Source of the DNA: Gemmiger formicilis
GTDB lineage: Bacteria; Bacillota; Clostridia; Oscillospirales; Ruminococcaceae
Reading direction: 5' to 3'
Assembly (NCBI RefSeq): GCF_016900095.1
Contig: NZ_JACJJP010000003.1
Location: forward strand, 62,001 to 126,000
Length of the DNA: 64,000 nt
The notes under the pieces were generated by a model. That model worked only from the letters and a program-made list of their open reading frames with translations. It did no database searches and was not told where the DNA came from. Within the stretch, counting starts at the first letter, position 1, and every line of letters starts with the position of its first letter. Positions 31,954 to 40,707 of this stretch are shown here, piece after piece. The position numbers and the translations under genes were made by a program.

Positions 31954-33120
31954 TCAGAAGAGCAGGCCTGCCAGGCGGCGGGCACTTTCGGCCCAGGAAT
32001 ATTTGGCCAGCAGTTCCGCGGGGGCGGCGGCGGGCGGGGTGATGCGGTTCACATCCCCGTGGTTCACCGCCAGATCAATATATCCCGCGCAGGGGCCGTA
32101 GATTTCCCGCATGCAGGGAGTGTCGCTGACCAGCACCCGGGGGGCCCCGCAGGCCACCGCTTCCAGGGGAGGAATGCCAAAGCCTTCATACAGGGTGGGG
32201 AACAGAAAAGCCTTGCAGTTGGCCATCAGGGTTTTGGCCTCCCCATCGGTGACATAGCCCAGGTAGACAACGTTAGGCAGGTTGGCCAGGCCCAGTTCCT
32301 CGGCCTGGCTTTGCAGGCTGCCGCCCCCCGCAATGGCAAAAATCTCCCGGGGGGCGTTTTTGGCTGCCCGCAGCACCCAGGGGAAATTTTTGTTCTTGAG
32401 CAGGTTGGCCATGGAGAAGTAGTACTGTCCCTTATGCAGCGCCGGCCACTTGCCCTTGCCCGCAAATACCTCCGGGTCAGCCTGGATCCGCTGCATGTGC
32501 TGCCAGGCGTTGCCGATGACCGTAATGCGCCCCGGGTCCACCTTATAATATTTGACGATCTCACTCTTGGAGAATTCCGACACCGTCACGATGCCGCAGG
32601 CCTGCCGGGCCATGGCCCGGTATTGCAGCCGGTGCCAGGCAGCCGATGCCCGGCCACGGGGGTCCCGGTAAAAGTCCGGACGGGCGCGGTAACACACATC
32701 GTGCCACACCGCAATTCCTGCGCTGCCATAGGCATGCAGCGGAATCACATTGCACATGCACAGCCAGCGGCGCCCCGCCTTTTTCAGGTACCGGGGAAAG
32801 TCCCGCTGTTCCCACAACCCGTTCTGCTTGCCGTACACCACAACCTTCAGGTTCTCATACACCGGCTGTGGCGCACCTTCCGGGATGACCACCTCCAGGG
32901 CACCGGGCGGGGCAATCTTGTCCAGTTCCGCCAGCACCTCGGTGGCATAGCGCTGAATGCCCGAAAGCCGTTGGGTGAAAAACCAACCGTCCACCGCATA
33001 CAAGGGTTTGGCCGCCGGTTTTCCGCCGCAGTCCCGCACCTGCCAGCAGCGGGCCCGCTCCACACCGGTTCCGGCCAGGGTATTCTGGGCCGGTTTGGCG
33101 GTCACATTCTGTTTTTCCAT
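31954..33120 (-). CDS. Glycosyltransferase family 4-type protein
   Basis: Retaining GT-B glycosyltransferase, 388 aa, likely adding a sugar to an envelope polysaccharide or glycolipid. The N-terminal acceptor domain includes YAVDGWFFTQRLSGIQRYATEV; the nucleotide-sugar side shows VTVSEFSKSEIVKYYKVDP, VIGNAW, YYFSMANLLKNKNFPWVLRA and the catalytic E-G-F-G-x-P-P-L-E motif in LFPTLYEGFGIPPLEAVACG. AGGAGG is 7 bases before ATG 33120. It is read from the same direction as the GH3 gene 24 bases upstream, so the two may form an operon; sugar and acceptor cannot be named. Confidence 0.88.
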   Translation of the reverse strand: MEKQNVTAKPAQNTLAGTGVERARCWQVRDCGGKPAAKPLYAVDGWFFTQRLSGIQRYATEVLAELDKIAPPGALEVVIPEGAPQPVYENLKVVVYGKQNGLWEQRDFPRYLKKAGRRWLCMCNVIPLHAYGSAGIAVWHDVCYRARPDFYRDPRGRASAAWHRLQYRAMARQACGIVTVSEFSKSEIVKYYKVDPGRITVIGNAWQHMQRIQADPEVFAGKGKWPALHKGQYYFSMANLLKNKNFPWVLRAAKNAPREIFAIAGGGSLQSQAEELGLANLPNVVYLGYVTDGEAKTLMANCKAFLFPTLYEGFGIPPLEAVACGAPRVLVSDTPCMREIYGPCAGYIDLAVNHGDVNRITPPAAAPAELLAKYSWAESARRLAGLLF

Positions 33121-33144
33121 CCGGGTTCCTCCTGTTCGGGGCAA

Positions 33145-34356
33145 TTACGGCAACAGCCCCGCCTGTTGTTTCAGCGCCAGAATGCGCGTCACGCTCTCAT
33201 CAATTCTGGCTTCACTCAGTCGTCCATCCTCCACCTCCTCCAGCACCGCTTCATAGGCCTGGGTCAGACCGGCGGGCATCAGCAGCAGATCCGCCCCCGC
33301 CTGCAGTGCCCCCACGGCGGCTTCGCCGGGGGTGTACTGCCGGGTGACGGCTCCCATGGACAAAGAATCGGTCACCACCACCCCCGTAAAGCCCAGTTCC
33401 CCGCGCAGTACATCGGTGATCATGGTGTGGGAGAAGGTGGCGGGCAGGGCCGCGTCCTCCCCCGTCACGGCGTTGGGTGTGGTGATATGTCCCACCATGA
33501 CCAGGGGCGCACCGGCCCGGATGCCTGCCGCAAAGGGCAGGAATTCACAGGCGCGGAGTTCATCCAGCGTTTTCTCGGTATACACAGCTTCGTCGTGGCT
33601 GTCCTGGGCAGTATTCCCATGACCGGGGAAATGTTTGAGGCAGCACAGCACCCCGGTCTGGGCAAAACCCTCCACCGCCGCTGTCACACAATCGGCGGCG
33701 GTCTGCGGGTCGGTGGAAAAGGCCCGCGTGCCGATAACGGGATTATCCGGGTTGGTGTTCACATCCGCCACCGGGGCAAAGTCCAGGCTGATGCCGTACC
33801 CGGACAGGTAACGGCCGATCTGCACCGACATGTCCCGGACGGCATCCGGCCCCAACGCCCCCACGGCAGCGGCGCTTTCGTACCGGGGCAGGTCAAAGCC
33901 GGGGCTGTTGGCCAGCCGGGCCACGGCGCCCCCTTCTTCATCCACACCGATGAGCATGGGCACTGCCGACGTCTGCTGCAATTGATTCACCAGGTTTTGC
34001 AGCTGGGTCTCACTTTGGATATTTTTGCCGAAGAGCACCACCCCACCCACCGGGTACTCTTCCAGAAAGGTTTCCATGGCGTCCGACACGGCGGTCACCC
34101 CCGCCGCGTCGGCGTCGTCCATGGTTTCCTGGTCAATGGCCGGGTCCAGGGCGTCCGGCCGCACCAGAAACAACTGCCCCACCTTTTGCCGCAGCGTCAT
34201 TTGGGACAGGGAAATTTCTTCCGGCCGGGGTGTTTGGAAGGCAGGAGACGGGGTGGGTGCGGCGGTCGATTCCGCCGTGGGGGCAGGCACGCATCCGGTC
34301 AACAGCCCCGCCGCCAAAGCCAGCGACGCCAGACGGCGGAAACTCATTTTCGGCAC
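33145..34356 (-). CDS. Beta-N-acetylhexosaminidase-like GH3 lipoprotein
   Basis: Surface lipoprotein of glycoside hydrolase family 3, NagZ-like, 403 aa. It probably removes N-acetylglucosamine from muropeptides or glycans outside the cell. A short signal ends in a lipobox (LAAGLLTG-C) at about residue 22, followed by a Pro/Thr/Ala linker to 45. The GH3 domain carries KHFPGHGNTAQDSHDE (the Asp-His acid/base dyad of NagZ-type enzymes) and the nucleophile Asp in FTGVVVTDSLSMGAV. The GTG at 34356 is used because AAGGAGG is 8 bases upstream; the next ATG is three codons in. A glycosyltransferase gene follows. Confidence 0.92.
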   Translation of the reverse strand: MPKMSFRRLASLALAAGLLTGCVPAPTAESTAAPTPSPAFQTPRPEEISLSQMTLRQKVGQLFLVRPDALDPAIDQETMDDADAAGVTAVSDAMETFLEEYPVGGVVLFGKNIQSETQLQNLVNQLQQTSAVPMLIGVDEEGGAVARLANSPGFDLPRYESAAAVGALGPDAVRDMSVQIGRYLSGYGISLDFAPVADVNTNPDNPVIGTRAFSTDPQTAADCVTAAVEGFAQTGVLCCLKHFPGHGNTAQDSHDEAVYTEKTLDELRACEFLPFAAGIRAGAPLVMVGHITTPNAVTGEDAALPATFSHTMITDVLRGELGFTGVVVTDSLSMGAVTRQYTPGEAAVGALQAGADLLLMPAGLTQAYEAVLEEVEDGRLSEARIDESVTRILALKQQAGLLP

Positions 34357-34399
34357 GGGACGTTCCTCCTTCCGGCGGCAAAAAGCAAAATCTGCCTGT

Positions 34400-34428
34400 A
34401 TTATAGCATGGGCCGGCCCAAAAAGAAA
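34400..34428 (-). promoter_or_regulatory. Probable promoter of the GH3-glycosyltransferase pair
   Basis: Minus-strand extended -10 TGCTATAAT (-10 hexamer at 34400-34405), with a poor TTTCTT 17 bases upstream. Confidence 0.55.
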
Positions 34429-34439
34429 CGCCGTCCCTG

Positions 34440-34477
34440 CAGAAAAACGGCACGGCCCCAGACAGGGTCGTGCCGTT
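34440..34477 (-). terminator. Terminator of the Crp/Fnr-like gene
   Basis: AACGGCACG and CGTGCCGTT with inner CCC/GGG pairs and a small loop, then TTTTT on the minus strand. Confidence 0.85.
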
Positions 34478-34496
34478 GTATATTTTACGGAGCCGG

Positions 34497-35093
34497 TCAC
34501 ACTTCCCGCCAACCGGCATTTCGCTCTTTTCGCAGCGCGCTTTTCATACGGCTGAGGGTTTCCGGCGTCATGTTCAGGAAGCTGGCCACATGGCGGTTGT
34601 TCACGTCGAACACCAGACCGGGATACTCTTCCAAAAACCACTCGAACCGCTGCCGCGCGGGCAGATTGCAGATCACATGCCGGGTGTGGTTGTGCATGCG
34701 CATGGCTTCCATCAGCAGCCGGGCGTACAGTTCGGTCAGTTCGGAATACTGACGTACCATCTCCATGGTTTTCTGCAAAGGCAAAACCACAAAGTCGCAG
34801 TCGGTCACCGCGACGATGCTCTCCGGCGACGGTTCGTCAAAGGGATTGGGCGGCATGGTGGGTGTGCCGCACCGGAAGCAGAAACAATCGGTATGCTCTA
34901 CCCCTTCCCTGTCCACAAAATAACCCCGCGCCACGCCGCTGAGCAGCAGGAATAGCTCGGTGGGGAGTTTGCCTTTCTCCAAAAACACCGTCCCCCGGGG
35001 AATATGCCGCACTTCGGCCGCCCCGCACAGGGTTTCCAGCAGTTGTTCATCTTTCAGGCCATATTGCCGGGTAAACAATTCCATGGCTTCCAT
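34497..35093 (-). CDS. Crp/Fnr-family transcriptional regulator
   Basis: 198-aa regulator with an N-terminal cyclic-nucleotide-binding-like beta barrel and a C-terminal winged helix. The barrel is recognised by IPRGTVFLEKGKLPTELFLLLSGVARGYFVD; the residues that bind cAMP in Crp are not conserved. The recognition region is NNRHVASFLNMTPETLSRMKSALRK. A cysteine group T-D-C-F-C-F-R-C sits where the phosphate cassette would be, with further Cys at about 23 and 98. The ligand is unknown. The start is uncertain between 35093 and an in-frame ATG nine bases later, as neither has a clear ribosome binding site. It faces a hybrid histidine kinase across a shared promoter region. Confidence 0.88.
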   Translation of the reverse strand: MEAMELFTRQYGLKDEQLLETLCGAAEVRHIPRGTVFLEKGKLPTELFLLLSGVARGYFVDREGVEHTDCFCFRCGTPTMPPNPFDEPSPESIVAVTDCDFVVLPLQKTMEMVRQYSELTELYARLLMEAMRMHNHTRHVICNLPARQRFEWFLEEYPGLVFDVNNRHVASFLNMTPETLSRMKSALRKERNAGWREV

Positions 35094-35218
35094 ATAGTAT
35101 TACCTAACATCCTTCCCCCTGCCGCGGCGTGATTTCGGCAAAGCCGGTTTCCGCGGCGCGCTGCCGTATTCCGGTTTTGGACAAGGAACAACGGCACCGC
35201 TGCAAATTGTTATTTTAT

Positions 35219-35248
35219 ATCATACCTTGTCTTGTACAGATGTGTCAA
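35219..35248 (-). promoter_or_regulatory. Promoter of the Crp/Fnr-like gene
   Basis: Minus-strand TTGACA (35243-35248), 18 bases, TATGAT (35219-35224). Confidence 0.7.
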
Positions 35249-35306
35249 GAATCCTGTGCATTTTCGGCATCATCGGCTGCAAAATCCGACCATGAATTTT
35301 GTTCTC

Positions 35307-35335
35307 TTGCCCCGCACCGTTCCATGCACTATAAT
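35307..35335 (+). promoter_or_regulatory. Promoter of the hybrid histidine kinase gene
   Basis: TTGCCC (35307-35312), 17 bases, TATAAT (35330-35335). Confidence 0.75.
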
Positions 35336-35417
35336 AGGGACAGAAAGCCTGTTAAAAAATACACAGTCGTCTTGTCCAAGGGATATTCTGGCAGACAGTA
35401 AAGAAAGGTTGCCTACC

Positions 35418-37991
35418 ATGAAAAAGAACAGGGCCAAGAAGTACGGCAGTTTGCGCCGTGTGCTGGTTGCCATGCGCCTGAGTTTGCTGGCGTTTGCGGT
35501 TTTGGTCTGTCTGGCCGTTTTCGGGGTGCTGATGATCCGCCGTTCCCTTTTGAAAAATGCCCAGGAAACCGGTAATGCCCTGGCCCGCGGCTACGCCGAG
35601 GAAGCCCGCAGCAATCTGACCGTGTACCAGACGCTGCTCAGCTACGGCACCGCCTTTTTGCAGGACCGTTTGAACCAGGGGTATTCCATGGAATCCCTGT
35701 GTGATTCGGCCCAGATGTATTTTGACCGGGTGACCGGCGTTTTGGGAGAAGGAGTGGTCAGTCCCTTTTTGCTGGTGGGCGATGAGATCATGACGGTGTC
35801 TGGAGTCAGCCCCACCGACATTGACCCGGCATATGACCCCACCCAGCGGGAATGGTACCGCACTGCGGTGGAAGCCGACGGCAAGGTGGCCTTTACCGGC
35901 CTGTACACCGATGTGATCACCGGCGAACCTGCCATTTCGGTGGTGCAGTCCTTCAACGGCGGCGATGTGATCCTCGGCTTTGATATCTTTACCGAAAACT
36001 TCCATTTTCAGGCAGATTCCTTGAGTCTGGCCCATGCCGACTCCTTTTTCCTGTGCGATGCTTCCGGCGCGCTGCTGTATTCCCGCACGGGACTGAACCT
36101 GGGGGATGATGCCTTGCAGGAATACTGCAACATGTTGCTGGAAAAGATCACCGCCGGAGAGCTGGACTCCTACGAGGCCACCATTCTGGACCTGGAGGGA
36201 CAGCAGCGGGGCGTGTACTACAACCGGATGGAAAACGGATGGTATTCCATCATCACGGTGCCTTACTGCAATATTCTGGGTGATCTGCGGCCTTTCGGCA
36301 GCGTATTGGGGCTGATTCTGGCGGTTTCGCTGGTGGTGCTGGCCGTGACGGTCTGGCGGGAAAAGAAATACCACGACCGCATCGACCGCGCCGACGAAAC
36401 CGTGCACGTGCTGGGCAACTCCTATTACGCCCTGTACCGCGTAGACTTTGCCCAGGGTTGCTACGAAATGATCAAGAGTCCTGCGCCTGTTCAGGAAAAA
36501 CTGGCCCCGAAAGGCAATTATAGCGCCCTGATGCAAATCGCGGGTGAAGTGATCGAACCCGGAGCCTACGCCGAATTTGCCAAGAGCTTTTCCCTGGAAA
36601 ACATCCGGCGGCTGGTCCAGAACAAAGTCCAGGATTTCGGCGGGGATTTCCGGCGACGGTTCGGCGAGGAATATCGCTGGGTGAATGTGCGGGTCCTGTT
36701 TGACGAGACCCTGGCCCCGGAAGAGGTGGTTATCTGCTTCCGGGAGATCGGGCAGGAAAAACAGCAGGAGATGGAAGAACGGCGGATCTTAAAAGACGCC
36801 CTGGAACTGGCCCACCGCAACGAGACCGCCAAGCAGGCCTTTTTCAGCAGCATGTCCCACGACATGCGCACGCCGCTGAACGCCATTGTGGGGCTGAGCG
36901 AGCTGGCCGCCCAATACAGCGATGCGGACCGGCTGAAAGATTCTTTGCGCAAGATCAACAACGCAAGCCGCCAGCTGTTGAGCCTGATCAATGACATTCT
37001 GGATATGTCCCGGATGGAACAGGGCAAGGTGATGCTGAACAACCGGGATTTTGATCTGCGCGAATGCCTGGACGATTGTCTGGAAGCCTTCCGTTTTCAG
37101 GCCCAGGCCCAGCACAAAACGCTGGACGTGAAGCTGGAACTGGAAGCCACCCGTCTGCTGGGTGACCCGGAACGCATCAACCAGATTCTGAACAATCTGC
37201 TTTCCAACGCCTTCAAGTTCACCCCGGAGGGCGGCACCGTCCGGCTGCAGGTTTCCCAGATTGCCGGCGGGGATTTTGTCAAGTACAAAATCGTGGTGGC
37301 TGACAACGGCATCGGCATGTCGGCGGACTTTTTGCCCCATCTGTTTGAGCCGTACAGCCGGGAAATGCGGTTTGCCGCCAGGCAAAGCGTGGGGACCGGG
37401 CTGGGAATGTCCATCACCAAAAACTTGGTCAGTCAGATGAACGGCGAACTGCAGGTGGAAAGCGAGCAGGGCAAAGGCACCACCTTCACCCTGGTTCTGC
37501 CCTTCCTGGTATCGGCCATGCCCCTGAACCGTCCGGAATCCGCCACGCCCCCCGAAACCTACCGCTTGGAAGGGCGGCGCATCCTGTTGGCCGAGGATAA
37601 CGAGGTCAACATGGAAATCACCACCGAATTGCTGCAGATGCACGATGTGGAGGTGGTGCATGCCTGGACCGGAAAAGAGGCGGTGGAACAGTTTGAAAAG
37701 AGCGAACCGTTCTTTTTCGATGCGGTGCTCATGGACATGCAGATGCCGGAACTGGACGGCTGCGAAGCCGCACGGCAGATCCGCGCCCTGCCCCGCCCTG
37801 ACGCCCCGGTGGTACCCATCATTGCGGTGACCGCCAACGCCTTTGCGGAGGACATTGCCGCCACGGCCGCTGCCGGAATGAACGCCCACGTATCCAAACC
37901 CATCGACTTTGCTTTACTATGCCGCACCCTGGGACGGCTGACGGCCGACACCGACATCACCGCAGACAGTGCGCCCACCGATTTGGTCTGA
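35418..37991 (+). CDS. Hybrid sensor histidine kinase with Cache sensor and receiver domain
   Basis: Membrane signalling protein, 857 aa. Segments in order: TM1 at about 20-40, an extracytoplasmic Cache-type sensor of about 250 residues (with YDPTQREWYRTAVEADGKVAFTGLY in two parts), TM2 at about 293-314, a PAS-like region, a HisKA domain with phospho-acceptor H481 in MSHDMRTPLNAIVGLSEL, an ATPase domain (N box around 590, DNGIGMS, GTGLGMSI), and a C-terminal receiver domain with D773 in AVLMDMQMPELDG and the switch Lys in HVSKPID. No HPt domain or response regulator is next to it, so its output is unknown. ATG 35418 has AAAGG 9 bases upstream; the open frame upstream is not conserved. Cache domains usually sense small organic ligands. 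Confidence 0.94.
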   Translation: MKKNRAKKYGSLRRVLVAMRLSLLAFAVLVCLAVFGVLMIRRSLLKNAQETGNALARGYAEEARSNLTVYQTLLSYGTAFLQDRLNQGYSMESLCDSAQMYFDRVTGVLGEGVVSPFLLVGDEIMTVSGVSPTDIDPAYDPTQREWYRTAVEADGKVAFTGLYTDVITGEPAISVVQSFNGGDVILGFDIFTENFHFQADSLSLAHADSFFLCDASGALLYSRTGLNLGDDALQEYCNMLLEKITAGELDSYEATILDLEGQQRGVYYNRMENGWYSIITVPYCNILGDLRPFGSVLGLILAVSLVVLAVTVWREKKYHDRIDRADETVHVLGNSYYALYRVDFAQGCYEMIKSPAPVQEKLAPKGNYSALMQIAGEVIEPGAYAEFAKSFSLENIRRLVQNKVQDFGGDFRRRFGEEYRWVNVRVLFDETLAPEEVVICFREIGQEKQQEMEERRILKDALELAHRNETAKQAFFSSMSHDMRTPLNAIVGLSELAAQYSDADRLKDSLRKINNASRQLLSLINDILDMSRMEQGKVMLNNRDFDLRECLDDCLEAFRFQAQAQHKTLDVKLELEATRLLGDPERINQILNNLLSNAFKFTPEGGTVRLQVSQIAGGDFVKYKIVVADNGIGMSADFLPHLFEPYSREMRFAARQSVGTGLGMSITKNLVSQMNGELQVESEQGKGTTFTLVLPFLVSAMPLNRPESATPPETYRLEGRRILLAEDNEVNMEITTELLQMHDVEVVHAWTGKEAVEQFEKSEPFFFDAVLMDMQMPELDGCEAARQIRALPRPDAPVVPIIAVTANAFAEDIAATAAAGMNAHVSKPIDFALLCRTLGRLTADTDITADSAPTDLV

Positions 37992-38003
37992 TCCATATCA
38001 TAA

Positions 38004-38045
38004 CAGACAGTCCCCGAACCTTCCCGGTCCGGGGACTGTTTTTGT
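38004..38045 (+). terminator. Terminator between the kinase gene and the cobalamin operon
   Basis: CAGTCCCCGAACC (38008-38020) pairs with GGTCCGGGGACTG (38026-38038) with one wobble, then TTTTTG. On the minus strand the T tract is weak, so it serves mainly the kinase gene. Confidence 0.85.
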
Positions 38046-38046
38046 T

Positions 38047-38724
38047 TTATTGCCAGCCCCGCCGGGCGGGGTCCAGAGTATCCAGCGCCGTATACAGCAG
38101 AGCGTTGCAGATGGCCGCCGCCACATTGCTGCCACCCTTGCGCCCCATGGCGGCAATGGCGGGCACACCGGCGGATTCGCAAACCTGCATCAGCCGTTGT
38201 TTGCTTTCCACCACGTTCACAAAGCCCACCGGCACCCCCACCACCAGGGCGGGGCGCAGGCCCTGTTCAATCAGGTCGGCGATTTCCAGCAAAGCCGTGG
38301 GGGCGTTGCCCACCGCCAGCAAAGCGCCGGGCAGGGTTTCGGCGGCGTACTGCATGGCCGCCACCGCCCGGGTGGTGCCGTTGTGCCGGGCGCGCTGGGC
38401 CACGGCTTCGTCCGCCATAAAGCAGTGCACCTGCATTCCCAACCGTGCCAGACTGGGTTTGCTGATACCCGCTTTGGCCATATTGGTGTCGGTCACGATG
38501 GGTACACCTTTTTGCAGGGCCCGGACTCCCAGGGCCACCGCGTCGGGGGTAAAGCGCAGCGTTTCGGCATAGTCGAAATCGGCGGTAGTATGGATGACCC
38601 GCTTGACCACCGTTTTGGTTTCGGGAGGAAGCACAATGCCCCGCGCCGCCAGCTCGGATTCGATGATGGACATGCTGGTGCGCTCGATGTCCGCAGGCAG
38701 ATGATGTTTGGGTTCGGCGTTCAA
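38047..38724 (-). CDS. cbiC: Precorrin-8X / cobalt-precorrin-8 methylmutase
   Basis: Moves the C11 methyl group to C12, converting cobalt-precorrin-8 to cobyrinate. 225 aa, usual length. Conserved stretches are VVKRVIHTTADFDYAETLRF, with the catalytic His, PIVTDTNMAKAGIS, and LVVGVPVGFVNVVESK near the C-terminus. The start overlaps the cobO stop by 4 bases. It is the last gene of the 22-gene operon although it acts mid-pathway, so gene order does not follow reaction order. Confidence 0.96.
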   Translation of the reverse strand: MNAEPKHHLPADIERTSMSIIESELAARGIVLPPETKTVVKRVIHTTADFDYAETLRFTPDAVALGVRALQKGVPIVTDTNMAKAGISKPSLARLGMQVHCFMADEAVAQRARHNGTTRAVAAMQYAAETLPGALLAVGNAPTALLEIADLIEQGLRPALVVGVPVGFVNVVESKQRLMQVCESAGVPAIAAMGRKGGSNVAAAICNALLYTALDTLDPARRGWQ

Positions 38725-39233
38725 TATTCCACTCCCTTTCTGGCGGTGATGCCTTTCTGATAGGGGTGCTTGTGACAGCGCATCTCGGTGGAATAGTCGG
38801 CGGCTTGCTGCATCCAGTCGGCGGGGTCCCGTCCGGTGAGCACCACTTCCCTGCCCGCCGGGCGCCCAAGCATCGCCTGGCGCAACAGCTCTTCGTCCAC
38901 CATGCCCAGTCGGCAGGCGGCACAGGCTTCGTCCAGCACCAGCAGGTCGCAGTCAGTTTCCAGGGCACGGCGCAGATGGTCGTCATGCCGGGCACGGACC
39001 TGCTGCCGTTCTTCCGGGCTCATCTGGGAGAAGAATCCAGTGCCCGCCTGCCCGGAATACACCGTGGCCCCCAGTTTGCGCAGCGGTTCCAGCTCGCTGC
39101 TCTGCCCGTCCTTCAAAAACTGCACCACCGTGACGGTACCACCGCTGCCCAGCATGCGCAGCGCCAGACCGAACGCCGCCGTGGTCTTGCCTTTGCCTTC
39201 GCCCCAGTACAGATGCACCAGTCCTTTATCCAT
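38721..39233 (-). CDS. cobO: Cob(I)yrinic acid a,c-diamide adenosyltransferase (CobA/CobO/BtuR type)
   Basis: Attaches the 5'-deoxyadenosyl group of ATP to the reduced cobalt of corrinoids, both in synthesis and in salvage. 170 aa. The P-loop G-E-G-K-G-K-T-T lies at residues 11-18 (LYWGEGKGKTTAAFGLALR) and the DEACAA and LTGRDPADWM segments are typical of this family, which is unrelated to PduO and EutT. The ATG at 39233 overlaps the cbiP stop by 8 bases. Adjacent to cobyric acid synthase, which prefers adenosylated substrate. Confidence 0.96.
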   Translation of the reverse strand: MDKGLVHLYWGEGKGKTTAAFGLALRMLGSGGTVTVVQFLKDGQSSELEPLRKLGATVYSGQAGTGFFSQMSPEERQQVRARHDDHLRRALETDCDLLVLDEACAACRLGMVDEELLRQAMLGRPAGREVVLTGRDPADWMQQAADYSTEMRCHKHPYQKGITARKGVEY

Positions 39234-40707
39234 GGTTGTATGCCTCCATTGCGCGGTAGATGGCCGGCATATCCAGTGCCGCGCGCACCTGGGCTGCCAG
39301 TTGGTCGTATTGTTCTTCCTTGTAGGCGGCACGTTCCCGGGTGGGTGTGCTGTCTGCCGGAAGGCCCTTGCGCTCCAGCAGCCAGGCGGCCAGCCGGTCG
39401 GTCAGGCTGCCGGTATCAAACAGGCCGTGGAGATAGGTGCCGAACACCAACCCCTGCACCGCGCCGTCCTCCGCCCCGGTCTGTAACCGGCAGAAGGGTT
39501 CTGCACCGGTACGCTGGGTGCGGCCCATGTGAATCTCGTACCCATCCAACCGGGCCCCCGCAAAAGGTTGGGCCAGAACCTCGGCCTGCATACGGGTACG
39601 GGTCTTTTGGGCGTTGAAAACCGTCTCGCAGGGCAAAAGTCCCAGCCCTGCCAAAGTCCCCTGCTTTTCTATCCCTTCCGGGTCGCTGAGGGTCCGGCCC
39701 AGCATCTGGTACCCGCCGCAGACTCCCAGAACGGGTGTGTTGGCCGCCGCCAACTTGCGGATGGCCGCTTCAAGACCGCTTTCCCGCAGCCAGAGCAGGT
39801 CCTCCATGGTGTTTTTGGTGCCGGGCAGGATTACCAGGTCCGGCACCCCCAGCTGTTCGGGATTGTTCACATACCGCACCCCCAGGGCGGGGTGACTTTC
39901 CAGCGGGGCGAAGTCGGTGAAATTGGAGATGCGGGGCAACCGGATGACCGCAATGTCCACCGCTCCTTCGGCCCGGGTATGGGAAAGGCGCGGGGCCAGG
40001 CTGTCCTCATCGTCAATGTCCCACCGGCCGTAGGGCACCACCCCCAGCACCGGCACCCCGGTTTTCTGGCGCAGCATTTCCAGGCCGGGTTCCAGCAGGC
40101 TCACATCCCCCCGGAACTTGTTGATGACGGTGCCCACAATGCGGGCCTGTTCCCGGGGTTCCAGCAGGGCCACCGTGCCGTAGAGCTGGGCAAACACCCC
40201 GCCCCGGTCGATGTCCCCCACCAGCAGGACCGGAGCATCCACCATCTCCGCCAGGCCCATGTTGACGATGTCGTCGGCCTTCAGGTTGATTTCCGCCGGG
40301 CTGCCGGCGCCCTCGATGACGATCACGTCATTTTCGGCGGCCAGACTGCGGTAGGCTTGCAGAATATCCGGCACCAGGGTCTTTTTCATGGCGAAATAGT
40401 CCCGGGCCGCATACTGCCCCCGCACCCGGCCATTCACAATGAGCTGGCTGCCGGTATCGCTGGAGGGTTTGAGCAGAATGGGATTCATCCGCACATCCGG
40501 TTCCTTGCCCGCGGCTTCGGCCTGGGCCACCTGGGCGCGGCCCATTTCCAGCCCATCCCGGGTGATGTAGCTGTTGAGGGCCATGTTCTGGCTTTTGAAG
40601 GGGACCACCCGCAGCCCGTCCTGCCGGAAGATCCGGCACAGAGCGGTGACCAGCAGGCTTTTGCCGGCGCCGGACATGGTTCCCTGCACCATGATGCATC
40701 TGGCCAT
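39226..40707 (-). CDS. cbiP: Cobyric acid synthase
   Basis: Glutamine-dependent amidase that adds four amides (b, d, e, g) to adenosylcobyrinate a,c-diamide. 493 aa. The N-terminal synthetase half has MVQGTMSGAGKSLLVTALCR and FKSQNMALNSYIT; the C-terminal class I-like glutaminase half includes VLGVCGGYQMLGR (nucleophile Cys) and the late HGLFD region with the His. It begins one base after the cobD stop. Distinguished from CbiA by the ALNSY and RPDVI-like regions and the shorter synthetase core. Confidence 0.97.
   Translation of the reverse strand: MARCIMVQGTMSGAGKSLLVTALCRIFRQDGLRVVPFKSQNMALNSYITRDGLEMGRAQVAQAEAAGKEPDVRMNPILLKPSSDTGSQLIVNGRVRGQYAARDYFAMKKTLVPDILQAYRSLAAENDVIVIEGAGSPAEINLKADDIVNMGLAEMVDAPVLLVGDIDRGGVFAQLYGTVALLEPREQARIVGTVINKFRGDVSLLEPGLEMLRQKTGVPVLGVVPYGRWDIDDEDSLAPRLSHTRAEGAVDIAVIRLPRISNFTDFAPLESHPALGVRYVNNPEQLGVPDLVILPGTKNTMEDLLWLRESGLEAAIRKLAAANTPVLGVCGGYQMLGRTLSDPEGIEKQGTLAGLGLLPCETVFNAQKTRTRMQAEVLAQPFAGARLDGYEIHMGRTQRTGAEPFCRLQTGAEDGAVQGLVFGTYLHGLFDTGSLTDRLAAWLLERKGLPADSTPTRERAAYKEEQYDQLAAQVRAALDMPAIYRAMEAYNHG

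Larger units (their letters stand above)
35094..35417. other. Divergent promoter region, 324 bases
   Basis: No gene. It holds one promoter for each neighbour (35219-35248 leftward and 35307-35335 rightward). The roughly 125-base leader on the Crp side and 80-base leader on the kinase side show no recognised riboswitch; short open frames here have no coding character. Confidence 0.7.

Noticed and set aside
30156-31985. Minus-strand frame continuous upstream of phosphoglucomutase
   Set aside because: It is antisense to the comM-like gene and crosses a perfect-spacing promoter; the conserved mutase N-terminus begins at 30155.
35129-35401. 90-codon plus-strand frame in the Crp-kinase space
   Set aside because: It spans both divergent promoters and has no ribosome binding site or conserved sequence.
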